A stretch of DNA of 64,000 nucleotides, taken from Corynespora cassiicola (lineage: Eukaryota; Ascomycota; Dothideomycetes; Pleosporales; Corynesporascaceae). The first letter of the stretch is position 1. The number at the start of each line of letters is the position of its first letter. The position numbers and the translations under genes were made by a program. Shown in pieces: positions 34,975-46,175 of this stretch. The DNA lies in the NCBI GenBank assembly GCA_022059125.1, contig JAEUWY010000001.1, positions 5,022,001-5,086,000 of the forward strand, given 5' to 3'. The notes beneath the pieces are model-generated. The model made no database searches. It saw only the letters and a program-made list of their open reading frames with translations, and had not been told where the DNA came from.

Positions 34975-34995
34975 CCATCCATCCATCCATCCATC
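34975..34995 (+). repeat. CCAT tetranucleotide repeat
   Basis: About five tandem CCAT units in intergenic DNA. Confidence 0.9.
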
Positions 34996-35120
34996 CCACC
35001 CACAGAATAGGTATATTTAGCTACCATTTCAAGGCTCAGATACCATACGCGCATGGATAACTTTGCATGCATGCATCAAGCCAAGTACACAAGGTAGGTA
35101 GGTAGTACAACCCATCTTCC

Positions 35121-35145
35121 GCACCGCACCGCACCGCACCGCACC
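35121..35145 (+). repeat. GCACC pentanucleotide repeat
   Basis: Five perfect GCACC units, followed by imperfect GCATG/GCACC copies to about 35165. Confidence 0.9.
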
Positions 35146-35330
35146 GCATGGCACCGCATGGCACGCCACGGCCGGTCGGCCGTTGAACGTAAATTTTGCC
35201 GTCGGCACCCAAGTGTCTCAAAAAAAGCGGACGGGACGGAGGGAGCGGAGCGGGGGCGCGTATAGGCCAAGGTGGAGATGGGCCAAAGTAGACATGTACG
35301 GACTGGGTGCTGCGAATCGCGATGCGCCGT

Positions 35331-35355
35331 GCTGTGCTGTGCTGTGCTGTGCTGT
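35331..35355 (+). repeat. GCTGT pentanucleotide repeat
   Basis: Five perfect GCTGT units about 185 bases after the GCACC array; the units are different and not complementary. Confidence 0.9.
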
Positions 35356-35743
35356 GCTGCGCTCCGACGCGATGCGATGCGTACCGGGACGTTTGCCCGG
35401 CGTGGCATGATCGTGGTGGCAAGGCGAGACGGCCGATATCACCGCCTGCCGCCGCGATCGGGGGAGGGGAAAAAAAGGGACGTGGGGATTGCTGCATCAC
35501 CGGTCGGTCCTTGGAAACTTGTTTTTTTTCTTCACACCTTTCGCCGTAGAGAACGGCTCTGTCCGGTACATGGATTGGAGCTTGCTTGTTGTCATTTTCC
35601 TTTTCTTCATCGGTTATGTACAGGGTATTACTATACATATATGCAGCTAGTTTGAAATCAAATGTTTCGAGAAAAATTTCGTCATTAGCCATCGTGTGCC
35701 AGGGGTAAGGCACACGACAGGCACGGCCCGCCACTATCGGTCG

Positions 35744-35768
35744 CATCATCATCATCATCATCATCATC
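35744..35768 (+). repeat. CAT trinucleotide repeat
   Basis: About eight CAT units in intergenic DNA. Confidence 0.9.
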
Positions 35769-36389
35769 TGCCGACTATTCCAAACACAGAGGGGGGTTGG
35801 TGGAGAGAGATCGGAAAAGGAAATGAGGGGAAAAAAAGGGTGAAAGAAAAGGGAAACGAAAGAAACTTCTATCATGCACAGTTCCCTTTCCGTAGCGTAC
35901 GTACGTGCGTGCCCCCAAAAACCATACCAAACCGAACAAAACCTAGGTAGTCGAAAAGTCCATCCATGCTCATTTGTCTTTCGTTGTCATGCTCCCTCCA
36001 ATATAGAAAAAAGGTATACAAATCGTCGTCGTCCCCTCGTCATCTAAATACACATCTCCGTAACCAGCGCCTCCCCATAAACATCAACTGGCAGTACAAC
36101 CAAAGAGGGATATCCCGTAACATGCAAATATTAAAAGAAACTTCGAAGGCGAGCCCCAAGGAAAGAAAAAAAAAACGCCGTCTTTTGTAAGCCCGTCAAT
36201 GCAATTCGAGATTTTCATACGCCTGCGAGGATGATACACACGTCCTCGGATGCAGGTTGCTGGTGGTGGTATATGTGCGAGTCGCATTGATGCGAGCGCT
36301 ATGTGTGCTTTCGATGGAACAACGTAAACGCTTGATTAAGGTGGTCGTACATGTAAAGCAGGTGGGGTTGTGGAAAGCAGCATGGCCGC

Positions 36390-39300
36390 CTATTGCGGCT
36401 CGGGAGTCTTGTCATCGGCCGAGTCACCGAGCGGTGTAACCTTCTTGACAGTCCCATTGCTGCCGCTGCGCGCTGACCTGCGGCGGCTTGTGATGATTTC
36501 TTTGCGGATGTTATTCCTCGCAAGCTCGGCGTTGGAGATGGATTCGCTCCGCGAGCGACGGCCTTGGGCAGGCTTCTTTCTACCCATCATGATGAAGTCG
36601 TCTTCGTCGGATTCTTCATCGTCTTCACTCTCTAGGGCATGGTCGCCGTCGTAACCTGCCGGGTCATCTGTTGGAACATCAAACTGATTGATGTGAATGG
36701 ACTCCCCAGATGCCGTAGGAGCGACGTTGGGGAAGGCGCCTGCGTTCATTTGCAAACATTCTTCGGCTGCGATAGACGAGTTTGCAGAGGCAACCGAAGG
36801 GATCGAGGGGTTTGAAGTCGATTGAGACATTGACCCGAACTGGTCCTCCGATGAACTGGAGTTTAGAGCTTCCGCTTGGCCATTGTTGATACTCATTGGC
36901 AAGTCGTCAGGATTGTCTTCCAGGGATGAGGGATGTTGTTGATTCAAGAAGTCTTCAACCTTCTGGCGCTCGAAGAATGATACATCGTCGGGGCTAGGGG
37001 GGCAGGCTGTATGGCTGAGAGATGAACATGGTCGTTGATACATCTCAGATCGTGGCCTTTCTCGTACCAAGGCCTCCTCCCTTACCCTTCGGCGAACAAA
37101 CTCTTCCTTTGCACGTGTGAAGTTCTCATCAATGGTTTCCTGGGCTGCCGAGGGCGGCCTACTAGTTGATGCATTTAGAGTTGGGCCGACTTCGAGATCG
37201 TTCTGGGCCGCCCAGTTTCCCCGGAGACGGGCCGAGAAGGATGACACTGAAGATTGTCGCGACGACGTTCTTTCCAGAAGATCGTTTCCATGCCTGTCGG
37301 AGAGACCGGGTGACACCGAGCGTGCCAACGTAGGAGAGAACTCCTTTGGCACATCGGGCTGGTCCACATGTCCAGAAGCGAGGGTAGTACTGATGGCCAG
37401 GCTAGGATTGCAGTGTGCATCATCCTCTGGTAGGACCAACCGATCGATTGACTTGGTCCTGGTATGCTCCCTTGGAGGCCTGAGCATTCGTTCGCGACTC
37501 CTGACACTATTGACAATGCGGCGAGGTACTCCTCCGAAGATGCCGCCCAGGTTGGTGCCACCAGGGCTGTCGAGAGCGGTTGGGGTTCCGGGAAGTGCGG
37601 TCGGTGGGTTTGGGGACACTGGGCGCCCTAGTCTTGTCAGCTCGGACTGCCGTATAGTTCTGATCGAGGTGGATGTTGACGTTGTCGAATAGGCACGCTC
37701 GGGTGGGAATGGCCTGAGAGCAGCGGCAGAAGGCGCATAGGGTTCGTTGCTTTCCACGCTCTGTGCTGGCGATGCTGTGCGAGAGCCGGGGAACCTGGTG
37801 TGTTCGACAGCTTCCGGGCTGGCAGTAACACTTTGGGAAAGCGGGTGTTCAGGCTCTCGGGCTCTACTCAAAGCCTCGAAGATGGAAGCGGCGCCAGCCA
37901 AGCTTGGCCGGCGACCATCTTGGCTGATTGTGCTGCTAGAGGAGTGCGCGCTGATGCTCGTTCCATCGCCAGTAGTTGTACTTTGTGCACGTCGCCTCGA
38001 ACCTCCCCGAGTCAAGTTCTTAGTCAGACCATGGACCAAATCCACACCTTTACGCATGATGGAGCGGGTGCGGTCCATGAGAGTGATTGGAACAACGGCC
38101 TGTTCGACATCATCTTTAGAGACCTCGATCCTGCGTCCTTGGAACGATCGGCCTGGGTCAGTTTCCTCGACCCAGGAGTTGAAGTTATCGATGCCTTGGG
38201 TAAGCCATGGATGGTGTTTGATCTCCTTGATAGTGATACGCTGCCGAGGATCTTTGACAAGCAATTTTCGGATAAGATCCTGCAAATAGTCATCAACTTC
38301 TTCGTATTCGAGATCATGAGGAGCCCTGCGGTTGGAGGTCATGTTGAACCCGCGTCCATGTGAGCTTGGCCTTGACCGTGACGGTTCCGCGACAGCTTTC
38401 AGTCGATACCTCGCAATGTAAGGCTCGCTGTCGGTAATCAAGCGCATCAAGGCAAATGCGTTGTGGTCGTGAAAGGGCACGCGTCCGTAGATGAGACAGT
38501 ACAACGTCACACCAAGGGCCCACACATCAATTTGCTGGGTAACTGGTGGACTTTCCGAGTCGACCTCGGTGCGGCATAGTTCAGGTGCGTAGAATGCAGG
38601 CGTGCCGACAGTCTTGGCCAACTCGATGGCCTCGTCGGCGTCCTGGAAGTCTGACTCTGATTGATCTCCATTAGCTGGCTCCGAATGCTGACGACCGAGA
38701 TAGGAAACACCAAAGTCAGAGATCTTGATACGGTGGTGGTCAGTCTGGAGGAGATTGGCTGGCTTGATATCTCGATGGATGACACCCTGGTAGTGGAGGT
38801 ACTCCAGGCCCAAGACGGTATCCCTGAAGGCTTCGCGAGCAGCTTGTATCGTCATCAACGGGACATGACGGAAGTGTTCGGGGACCTCGTCCTCGTCAGT
38901 GAAGTGGGACGAGTTGCTGCCAGCAATGCTAGGTGTGCGACCCCTAAAAAGGTCGGTATCGTATGCACCATACATGGTCCCTTCAAGTTCAGTAGCGAGA
39001 GGATCCTGGGTTCGAGGAGCGGAGATGGGTGTGGTTGAACGAAAGGCTGTCTCCATACTGTCTTCGTAGGACCCATCGGCATCCTTGCGGTCAGAATGTT
39101 GGAGCCGGCTTGGTGGGCGGTCTTCGCGACGTCTAGAAGAATATTGAGATGGCAGGCTGCTGCTGATCTCTGAACCCTCGTCTCCGGAATCCCCACCCAG
39201 TTCAAGACTCCACGCGGCCTCGCCGTCGATGCCATTTCGTCGGCGGTTGCGAGATTCTCTGGCTTTCCGGCGTTGTTGACGTTCGATCTTCTGTTGAGCG

Positions 39301-40742
39301 AGTTTTAAGATCCGTTCGTCTTCGAGGGCAGCACTCTCATTGTCGAAGACGCCTTCCGACTCCCTCTTGAAACGGCGCCACTCTACAAGACAGATCTCCT
39401 TGGCGCCCTCGGTTCTCCATTTGATCTCTCCCAGCTTGACGTGTTCGAGTACAATGTAAACCTTCTTTCGTGATGGGTCATCGATGACTTCGAGGAGGCT
39501 GACAATGTTGGGGTGGCGAGCCTTTTTCAGGATGGCAATCTCGCGCTTGATCTTATCCTCGTGACTGGTATTCTTCCCCAGTCGGCGACGTTTCGAGTAG
39601 CGGTCGACAATCTTGATGGCAACAAAGTTGTCGTGGCCGGGTTCCTGGCATTGAAGGTTCCTCCCCAGCTTCACCTTGCCGTGAACGCCGCGGCCGAGCT
39701 CATCGCATATCTCGTACTGGTTGATTAGCTTACGCCCAGAGACGGGATCAAATTCAACGTCAGCGACATGGGTTTCCTTGGGTGCCTGCCTATGAGTATG
39801 ATGCAACCACGGGGTCGAGTAGTTGTTGTCGTAGGCGTAATAGTTGGGGCGCAAGGGAGGCGTCGTGGGACTGAACAAGCCAGGGCTGCTAGCAGGAGAG
39901 TTGCCAACTGTCCTCGATCCGGACTCCATGATATCGCGATGCTCGTTGGTCAGGCCAAAAGTGGAGATGTGGGAGACGGAATAGCCCGAGAAGTGGGCGG
40001 GGTGGGAGCTCCGCGTGCGCAATATCTGGGGCGGGTGCGGCTGGTGGTACTGTTGAAACTGTAGGGCAGCGTAGGACTGGTTGGGGTACACAGGCCCATC
40101 TCGTTGGAGCCTTGCCTGTGGAGTGTAGGGGTGGGTCGGGTCAACCGAGTTGGCACGCACAGTCGCAACGCTGGCGGTCGACGTGCTCGACAGGTTGTGG
40201 TGGAAGGCTGGGCGGTCCAGCGCGTCCAGGTTCGCGGGCGTCGTCGATCGCGCCGTACTCTCGCCGGACGGTGGCTCAGGCTCGTTGACAGAGGTGCTCG
40301 AGGCGTTTACGCTCGCCGTGGGCGAGGGCTCTTTGGAGGCGGTGGCCGATCGGGGCAGCTGCGAAGAATAGACACGCAGGGGCTGGGGCGAGAAATAGCT
40401 CGGCTCGTTGTCGCCGCGGGACATTTGCTTGAGCAGGCTGGCGGTGGCTGCATCGGGGACAGAGGGCACCTCGGAGCGGGGGGTGCTGTCGGTATCGTCG
40501 TGGGCTTGGGCTTGGGCTTGTGCCAGAGCCCCACCATCGAGCTTTGCGGCGAACGCGGGCGCATCGTAGACAGGCGGCGGCGGGGCTTGAGCGGACACGA
40601 CATGTTGGTATGGCCCGGTCAAGTCGGTGTAGCACACGGCGGACGTGGGCGAGTTTCGGGGCGGCTGCTCGACGGGCAGGTCTGCCTGTCGGTCGTCGGT
40701 CATGACGAGGTGCAGTTCAGCGTCTTGGAAATTGGCGTTCAT
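36390..40742 (-). CDS. SAK1/Ssp1-type Ser/Thr kinase (SNF1/AMPK-activating class)
   Basis: One uninterrupted frame of 1450 residues. The kinase domain spans about 343-847: glycine loop GRGVHGKV (350-357), VAIK with Lys377, HRDIKPANLL with Asp658, DFG at 676-678 and APE at 719-721, so it is catalytically complete. NQYEICDELGRGVHGKVKLG and SDFGVSYLGR point to the CaMKK/Sak1/Tos3/Elm1 group, which phosphorylates the SNF1 (AMPK) activation loop in sugar-stress signalling. An insert of about 180 residues (441-620), Arg/Glu- then Ser-rich, splits the N- and C-lobes. The N-terminal 340 and C-terminal 600 residues are Ser/Pro-rich and likely phosphorylated; the tail is acidic then basic (SDEDDFIMMGRKKPAQGR). 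The exact ortholog among SAK1/TOS3/ELM1 is uncertain. Confidence 0.88.
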   Translation of the reverse strand: MNANFQDAELHLVMTDDRQADLPVEQPPRNSPTSAVCYTDLTGPYQHVVSAQAPPPPVYDAPAFAAKLDGGALAQAQAQAHDDTDSTPRSEVPSVPDAATASLLKQMSRGDNEPSYFSPQPLRVYSSQLPRSATASKEPSPTASVNASSTSVNEPEPPSGESTARSTTPANLDALDRPAFHHNLSSTSTASVATVRANSVDPTHPYTPQARLQRDGPVYPNQSYAALQFQQYHQPHPPQILRTRSSHPAHFSGYSVSHISTFGLTNEHRDIMESGSRTVGNSPASSPGLFSPTTPPLRPNYYAYDNNYSTPWLHHTHRQAPKETHVADVEFDPVSGRKLINQYEICDELGRGVHGKVKLGRNLQCQEPGHDNFVAIKIVDRYSKRRRLGKNTSHEDKIKREIAILKKARHPNIVSLLEVIDDPSRKKVYIVLEHVKLGEIKWRTEGAKEICLVEWRRFKRESEGVFDNESAALEDERILKLAQQKIERQQRRKARESRNRRRNGIDGEAAWSLELGGDSGDEGSEISSSLPSQYSSRRREDRPPSRLQHSDRKDADGSYEDSMETAFRSTTPISAPRTQDPLATELEGTMYGAYDTDLFRGRTPSIAGSNSSHFTDEDEVPEHFRHVPLMTIQAAREAFRDTVLGLEYLHYQGVIHRDIKPANLLQTDHHRIKISDFGVSYLGRQHSEPANGDQSESDFQDADEAIELAKTVGTPAFYAPELCRTEVDSESPPVTQQIDVWALGVTLYCLIYGRVPFHDHNAFALMRLITDSEPYIARYRLKAVAEPSRSRPSSHGRGFNMTSNRRAPHDLEYEEVDDYLQDLIRKLLVKDPRQRITIKEIKHHPWLTQGIDNFNSWVEETDPGRSFQGRRIEVSKDDVEQAVVPITLMDRTRSIMRKGVDLVHGLTKNLTRGGSRRRAQSTTTGDGTSISAHSSSSTISQDGRRPSLAGAASIFEALSRAREPEHPLSQSVTASPEAVEHTRFPGSRTASPAQSVESNEPYAPSAAALRPFPPERAYSTTSTSTSIRTIRQSELTRLGRPVSPNPPTALPGTPTALDSPGGTNLGGIFGGVPRRIVNSVRSRERMLRPPREHTRTKSIDRLVLPEDDAHCNPSLAISTTLASGHVDQPDVPKEFSPTLARSVSPGLSDRHGNDLLERTSSRQSSVSSFSARLRGNWAAQNDLEVGPTLNASTSRPPSAAQETIDENFTRAKEEFVRRRVREEALVRERPRSEMYQRPCSSLSHTACPPSPDDVSFFERQKVEDFLNQQHPSSLEDNPDDLPMSINNGQAEALNSSSSEDQFGSMSQSTSNPSIPSVASANSSIAAEECLQMNAGAFPNVAPTASGESIHINQFDVPTDDPAGYDGDHALESEDDEESDEDDFIMMGRKKPAQGRRSRSESISNAELARNNIRKEIITSRRRSARSGSNGTVKKVTPLGDSADDKTPEPQ

Positions 40743-41420
40743 CCAGGCTCGTTAGGCGCTCGATAGCACCGCTCGCGGCAGAGTCTCAGCCAAATAGTGC
40801 AACCATGTCAGTCGGTCGGGGTGGTTCAGCGGTGGGCAGTGAGGGTTGCGGGCGGGCGCAGTATCATGCTGCACAGGCGGGCAGCGTGGTGTGAGTCGAC
40901 GGGGCGAGGGCAATGGCGCTCGGAATGTGTGGAGTGGTGGGCGGGTGGGAGGCAGCAATGTCGAGGGAGAAGAGGAGAGGCGCTGGTGGTGGCACGATGC
41001 GGGGAGGGAGGAAGGGGGTGCGAAGGTGGTCGGGCGCTCGCAGGCGAGCAGGCGTGGTGATGAGTGACTGAAGGCCGCTCCAAACGGGTGATAAGTTGAG
41101 ACTGAAAGGGATCGACACGGTTCAGAGCTAAGGCTCAACCCAGCGTGCTATGGGAATTGATCGGCGCAACTTTTAAAAATACCCTGCACTCGCAACGGAG
41201 CGAAATGGGGCTTTTGGGCTAGCAGGATGGCGAACGAGCGCCGGGGCCACCGTCAACAGAGGGCGATGCAGGACAGACAAAGAGGCACGGCTGGCGGCGG
41301 CGGCCAGCGGCCAGCGGCCAGCGCGGACAGGCCTCAACGGCAGCAGGCAGGGCGGTCCGGCGCTGTTGGGGTCTGGCTGGGCGGCTGGTTCTTTTTTTTC
41401 TTGCTCGCCGACAGCTGGCT

Positions 41421-41457
41421 GGTGGTGGTGGTGGTGGTGGAGGAGGAGGTGGTGGTG
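41421..41457 (+). repeat. GGT/GGA triplet repeat
   Basis: Twelve GGN triplets, mainly GGT with a GGA block in the middle, in the kinase upstream region. Confidence 0.9.
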
Positions 41458-42164
41458 CTTCTGCTGCAAGGCCGCATACCTGTCGCCCCTCGGTGCTGTG
41501 TGTGTCCTCGTCGTCCAGCCCACGCCAGCCATGCCAGCCATGCCAGCCCATGCCCGCCCATGCTGCGGTGGAACTCGAGGGAGGCTCGGAGCAATTGGTT
41601 TCCTTACAGTACCCGCTCTTGTCGGCGACGGACTGGCGGAGGCGCGGGCTTGGCGGGCTCTGTCATCAGCCAAGCGGGAAGCGGCGCGGCTGATTGGCGC
41701 CCTCGGGCGAGCCTGCGGTAAACCTGCTCGTCAAGTATGCGGCACCCTGGCCGCCGCCCATCCCTCTCTAATCCTCCTGCAACGCTAGGCCGGCATACAT
41801 ACGCCATCCTGACCCTGTCGCTCCCATCAAAACGGGAGGGAGGCCTGGTCCAACACCCTCAACAAGTTACTGCCCAGCTGTGGCTTCGAGGGGCTGCTCG
41901 TTCTGGGAAGCCCATCACACCCTCCACACCCTCAGTCGCTCCCCTTCAGCTCGCAGCGGCGGCCTCACGGGCGAGCGAGGGCGATGCGTGGGCGTGCAAG
42001 AGGGCGAGGGCGAGGGCGAGCGCGTCCTGTTAGCCCGAGGCCCACTCGTCTGCTGCGGCTGCGTCTCCACCGTGCCAGCAGACACGCGGGTCTGTCGTGG
42101 TGGTGGGAGTGCCGTAGCCGTCCCCTCGACGGCGCCAGGCATGCCGGTGCTGCTGGCGCTGGCG

Positions 42165-42183
42165 CTGCTGCTGCTGCTGCTGC
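42165..42183 (+). repeat. CTG triplet repeat
   Basis: About six CTG units, preceded by an imperfect CTGGCG copy; non-coding context. Confidence 0.85.
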
Positions 42184-42712
42184 AAACCATCCATCCGTAG
42201 CGAATATTCGAGCCAGCCGCGATAAGAGAGTCCCACCACGCCGGCGTCTCTGACAGCGCAGCCAGCCACTCAGCGCACGGCACCCTGGGCCTCCCTTGGC
42301 GAATACCATCATTATCATACGTCTGCGAGGGCCCTTCTCCTCGCGCACCGCGCCCACGCACCCAGGCCAGCCGCCTTTCCCCAGATTTTCCAGACGTCCT
42401 CGCCTTTGCTTCTTCGTTCCCGCGGTGATGGTCGTCGACCCAACCCTGCCCAGCCCGCGCAGCCGAATGGGAGGGTGCCATGGCCCTCTGCCATACACCC
42501 TCGGGCATGGCCGTCGAGCGCTGAGCCCCGCCATGGACAGTCGATAGTCGCCACCCGCCGACCGCGTCGTCATATCCGTGGGTGGTGCCCAGTGATGCAC
42601 GGAGATCAGCCAGCGCTCCGCGGCACTCCACTTCGGCCCAGCGCGAGACCACGACTCGCGACCAAGCAGGGCCGAATCGCCGCAGAGGAGCGTCTGACGG
42701 CGCCGTGCAGGC

Positions 42713-42723
42713 GGGGGGGGGGG
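42713..42723 (+). repeat. poly-G run of 11
   Basis: Eleven consecutive G in the GPI10 upstream region; prone to length change and sequencing error. Confidence 0.85.
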
Positions 42724-42998
42724 TGTGATGCTCACCGTTCGCTCAGCACGCGCGAGAAAACTGCAACAACGCGCACGAGCACTCAAATTGCTTCGTGGAA
42801 TACCCAATCGAGCATAGTGTGCAGCTTCACATCTGCGTCCGTGCCTGGCCAGAGCGGCCTGAACCAAACCGTCGTCGTGCAGGACGGGCCGGGTCCGTGT
42901 GCTTTGTGGCTCGACCCAGCCTGGACCTCCATCCCTCTGCACCATCATCATCCGCCCGCGGCCATCGACCGCCCCTCTGCTTTTGATTGCTCCATGCC

Positions 42999-45394
42999 AT
43001 GCCTGCCCGCGTCAACGACTCCGCGAGGGCCACGAGTGCGGACCCCAGATCCCGATCCCACGACGCCAATCGCGACTCCCGCTTGGGCCTGTTCGCCCTC
43101 TTGCTGGCCCTCCGCATCGTGAATGCATTGACGCTGCGCACCTTCTTCCAGCCCGACGAGTTCTTCCAGTCCCTGGAGCCAGCATGGCAGCTTGCCTATG
43201 GCCAGAGTAGCAATGCCTGGATCACATGGGTAATTACCCTCCCCCCTTTCGCCCTGCCCTCATGCTACACTGCACCCACTGCGTCCTCTGCACCCACGGA
43301 AGCATCCCCTCCCCCCCAACCCCAATCCCATCCCCACACCCATACGCCGCCAATGCACCTCCCCTGAGTTCAATCACGGCACTCGGTCAACACATGCTGT
43401 ACCACGTCCCCGCACACGGCCTCAGTCTCACGCCCTGCTACAGGAATGGAAGACACAGCTGCGGTCGTCCCTGCATCCAGCCATATTTGCTGCCGTCTAC
43501 CAGGTGGCGGCAAAACTCGCAGACCTCTGTGGCTTGAATCTGCCTGAAAGAGCCGAGCTCCTCGTCGCTGCGCCGAAAGTTGCCCAAGCCGTCTCCGCCG
43601 CTGTCTTGGACTACTATACCTGGCAGCTTGCAGCCAGAACCTACGGCCGGGGTAGTCGCACTGCAGTTACTACTGTACGTTGCCGCACTGTCTCAAAGTC
43701 CCTCACACGACCTCGTCAATATGCTAATGTCTGGTTCTGCGTCATTTTTAGCTGCTTGTGAGCCTGTGCAGCCCGTGGCAGTGGTTCTGTTCCACCCGCA
43801 CCTTGTCCAATTGCCTGGAGACGGCTGTGACCGCAACGGCCGTCTATTACTGGCCTTGGCACTGGCCGACGGCTCTGCCCTCAGGAGATGCAGGAGATAG
43901 GCAACTTCGGAACGAGAAGGGCAGTTCCCACATTGCCGACGGCCAAGCCAGTCCCGGCCATGTTTCCAAGTAAGTGCTCTGTGGAGAAGGAGAAATCTCC
44001 TCGTCTCTCGAATATTCATTTAGCGCCGGGGCTAGGTTCATCTTGTGCTGCAGGTTACGTCTGTCACTGCTGCTAGCAGCCTTCGCCTGCATCTTGCGGC
44101 CCACCAATGCCCTCGTTTGGCTCTCCGTATCCCTCCCAACCCTTTGGCAAGCCTCGATGCGGCAGCGGTATGTGTTGGTCCGCGAAATTTTGTTTTGCGG
44201 GTAAGTGCCATGCGACGAGGATCGGCTCTATTCAATCGACCATTTCCTCATGGGGCTCAACGGCCCGTGACCAAATGCCGACACCCAGAACAAACTGACG
44301 ATGCTAGGCTCGCCATTCTCGCAGTTTCGGTCCTCAGTGACAGACTGTACTACCAGGCCTGGGCCCTTCCGCCGCTTCGCTTCCTCTATTTTAACATCGC
44401 GCAGTCCTTGGCCGTTTTTTACGGCAGGAACCGTGCAGACTACTACCTGACCGAGGGGTTACCGCTGCTTCTCACGACAGCGTTGCCCTTTGCCGCGGTA
44501 GGTCTATGGCAGGGTCTTTCAGGGAAGGGTTCGCGAGCCTCTTCGTCTTCCCGCCCGCCTGTCCCCCGCACGGCTGGGAAAAATGAACAAAAAGAGGAGG
44601 GAAAAGAAGATGATGGCGATGCGGTTCCATGCAGGATCCTGAATCGCCTGTCATGGACGTGCCTGATTATGACCCTCACCCTGAGTCTCATCTCCCACAA
44701 AGAAGTCCGCTTCCTATACCCCATCCTCCCCTTCCTACACGTTCTAGCCTCTGGACCCCTCACCGCCTTCCTCTCCACCCCGTCTCTAGCCCGCAAATCC
44801 CTTCTCGCCTTACTCCTCGCTGCCAACGTGTTCCTCGCAGGCTACGCGTCGCAGGTCCACCAGCGCGGAGTCATAGACGTGCTATCCTTCCTCCGCCACG
44901 AGCATGAAGCGCGCGTCCTACAGAGCACCAGCGGCGCCCCCGTCACCACGACGGCCGCCTTCCTCATGCCCTGCCACTCCACCCCCTGGCGCTCCCACCT
45001 CGTCCATCCCTCCCTCTCCGCATGGGCCCTGACCTGCGAACCCCCCATCGACGTGCCCCTCGCTGACCGCGACGCCTACCTCGACGAGGCAGACCAGTTT
45101 TACATACAGCCCGGCCCCGCCGCATGGCTGAACGCACACATGCAGCCCGTCGCCGCTGTGAGCGCTGCGGGGTCTCGCTCCGGCCGCCATTGGGCCGCTT
45201 TGGATCCAAAGGTGGTGCAGGGAGGCCGCCGGCGGGAGTGGCCCAGGTATCTGGTGTTTTTTGCGCAGTTGGAACCTGTGCTGGGGGAGTACCTGGCGGG
45301 GAGTAGGTATGCGGAGTGTTGGCGGGGTTTCAACAGTCATTTCCATGATGATTGGAGGAGGGTGGGGGATGTGGTCGTCTGGTGTCTGGAGTAA
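42999..45394 (+). CDS. GPI10: GPI mannosyltransferase 3 (Gpi10/PIG-B)
   Basis: Adds the third mannose to the GPI-anchor precursor in the ER membrane. Five exons: 42999-43229, 43444-43674, 43752-43969, 44054-44200 and 44308-45394, giving 637 residues. The family-22 glycosyltransferase signature is in the first loop: [16 protein letters not shown] (Asp53-Glu54, the acidic pair). The first splice restores [15 protein letters not shown], the conserved TWEW...RS-P motif of PIG-B. Many membrane segments follow, with [19 protein letters not shown] in the middle and [15 protein letters not shown] near the C-terminal third, both typical of GT22. The last splice (acceptor after 44307) gives an unbroken hydrophobic segment, whereas a later AG would frameshift. 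ATG at 42999 is the first in frame. Confidence 0.9.
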
Positions 45395-46175
45395 GTTGGG
45401 GAGGATGGGGGGGGGGGGGGGGGGGGATTGTTCTGCCATGGATGTGGGGATTGGTTGGATATGTATGGATATGGGTATGTTGAGTATGGTAATGGTAGAG
45501 CAGGCCAGGGTTCACTATAGCATTCCATGCCATGGTATGGATCCATGTCGTGTCCGCCAGGCCAACAGGCTCATGGCCAAAATTGTACGACTAGTAGCAC
45601 CGAGCACAAACTGGTAAGAAAGGAAAAAAAAAAGTTCCATATTAAAGTTCGTTTCAGCATTCATCCAGCGTGCCAGGGTCCGTTCTCTGGCTGAAGGGAC
45701 GTCGGCGAGCGCCCAGCAGGGCACATCGTTGCACTAACCTGTCTAATCAAACGGGACGGCGCACACAAAGGGTCGGTCGTAAACGCCTTGCAAGCAACGA
45801 GGCAGTGGGGCTTGGTCTGGCCGGTCTGTCTGGCTGCTGGCTGCTGGCTGCCTGACGCCAGCTGGCCTAGCCTGGCTTTTTTTCAGCCCGCCACCCACGC
45901 TTGCTCGCTCGCTCGCAAAATCTCCTGCCCAATACAGAAACGCAATATAAATGATCAAGATAGCAGCAATTTACCGACATGCAGAAGACGTGGAGCCGTG
46001 GTGAGGAGAAGGGAAAAAAGGGGGGGGACGATGCGTGGCGACGCAAGCAGCCATAGAGACAGAAGGGGAGGGGGTGTGGGTATTCGGGGCCGCCGAGACG
46101 AAGAGGCGGCACAGTGCAGTACATGTAGTGTGAGGTGTGGTAAAGTCTAATGCCATGGCCATGACCAAGCCTCAA
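45395..46175. other. convergent 3' region of GPI10 and DUF3984 gene
   Basis: Contains a 20-base poly-G run right after the GPI10 stop and a poly-A run near 45626. Otherwise nothing coding is recognised. Confidence 0.4.
45407..45426 (+). repeat. poly-G run of 20
   Basis: Twenty uninterrupted G begin about 12 bases after the GPI10 stop codon, so they lie in its 3' UTR if transcribed. Confidence 0.9.

Larger units (their letters stand above)
31290..36389. other. 5-kb gene-poor stretch with microsatellites
   Basis: From 31290 to about 33800 it is mixed in composition with only short open frames. From about 33800 to 36390 it is rich in simple repeats, including two different pentamer arrays, CCAT and CAT runs and several poly-A/poly-G runs. 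A possible decayed coding remnant is at 32443-32785. The last part should contain the 3' UTR of the kinase gene. Confidence 0.5.
40743..42998. other. GC-rich divergent promoter region
   Basis: Between the kinase start (minus) and GPI10 start (plus). It is GC-rich with triplet repeats and homopolymers. Long open frames on both strands (up to 328 codons) are overlapping and composition-driven. Length and simple-sequence content suggest long 5' leaders for one or both genes. Confidence 0.5.

Noticed and set aside
41965..42951. 328-codon open frame on the minus strand between the kinase and GPI10
   Set aside because: Same GC-rich artefact; composition is low-complexity and overlaps the promoter and 5' leader of GPI10.
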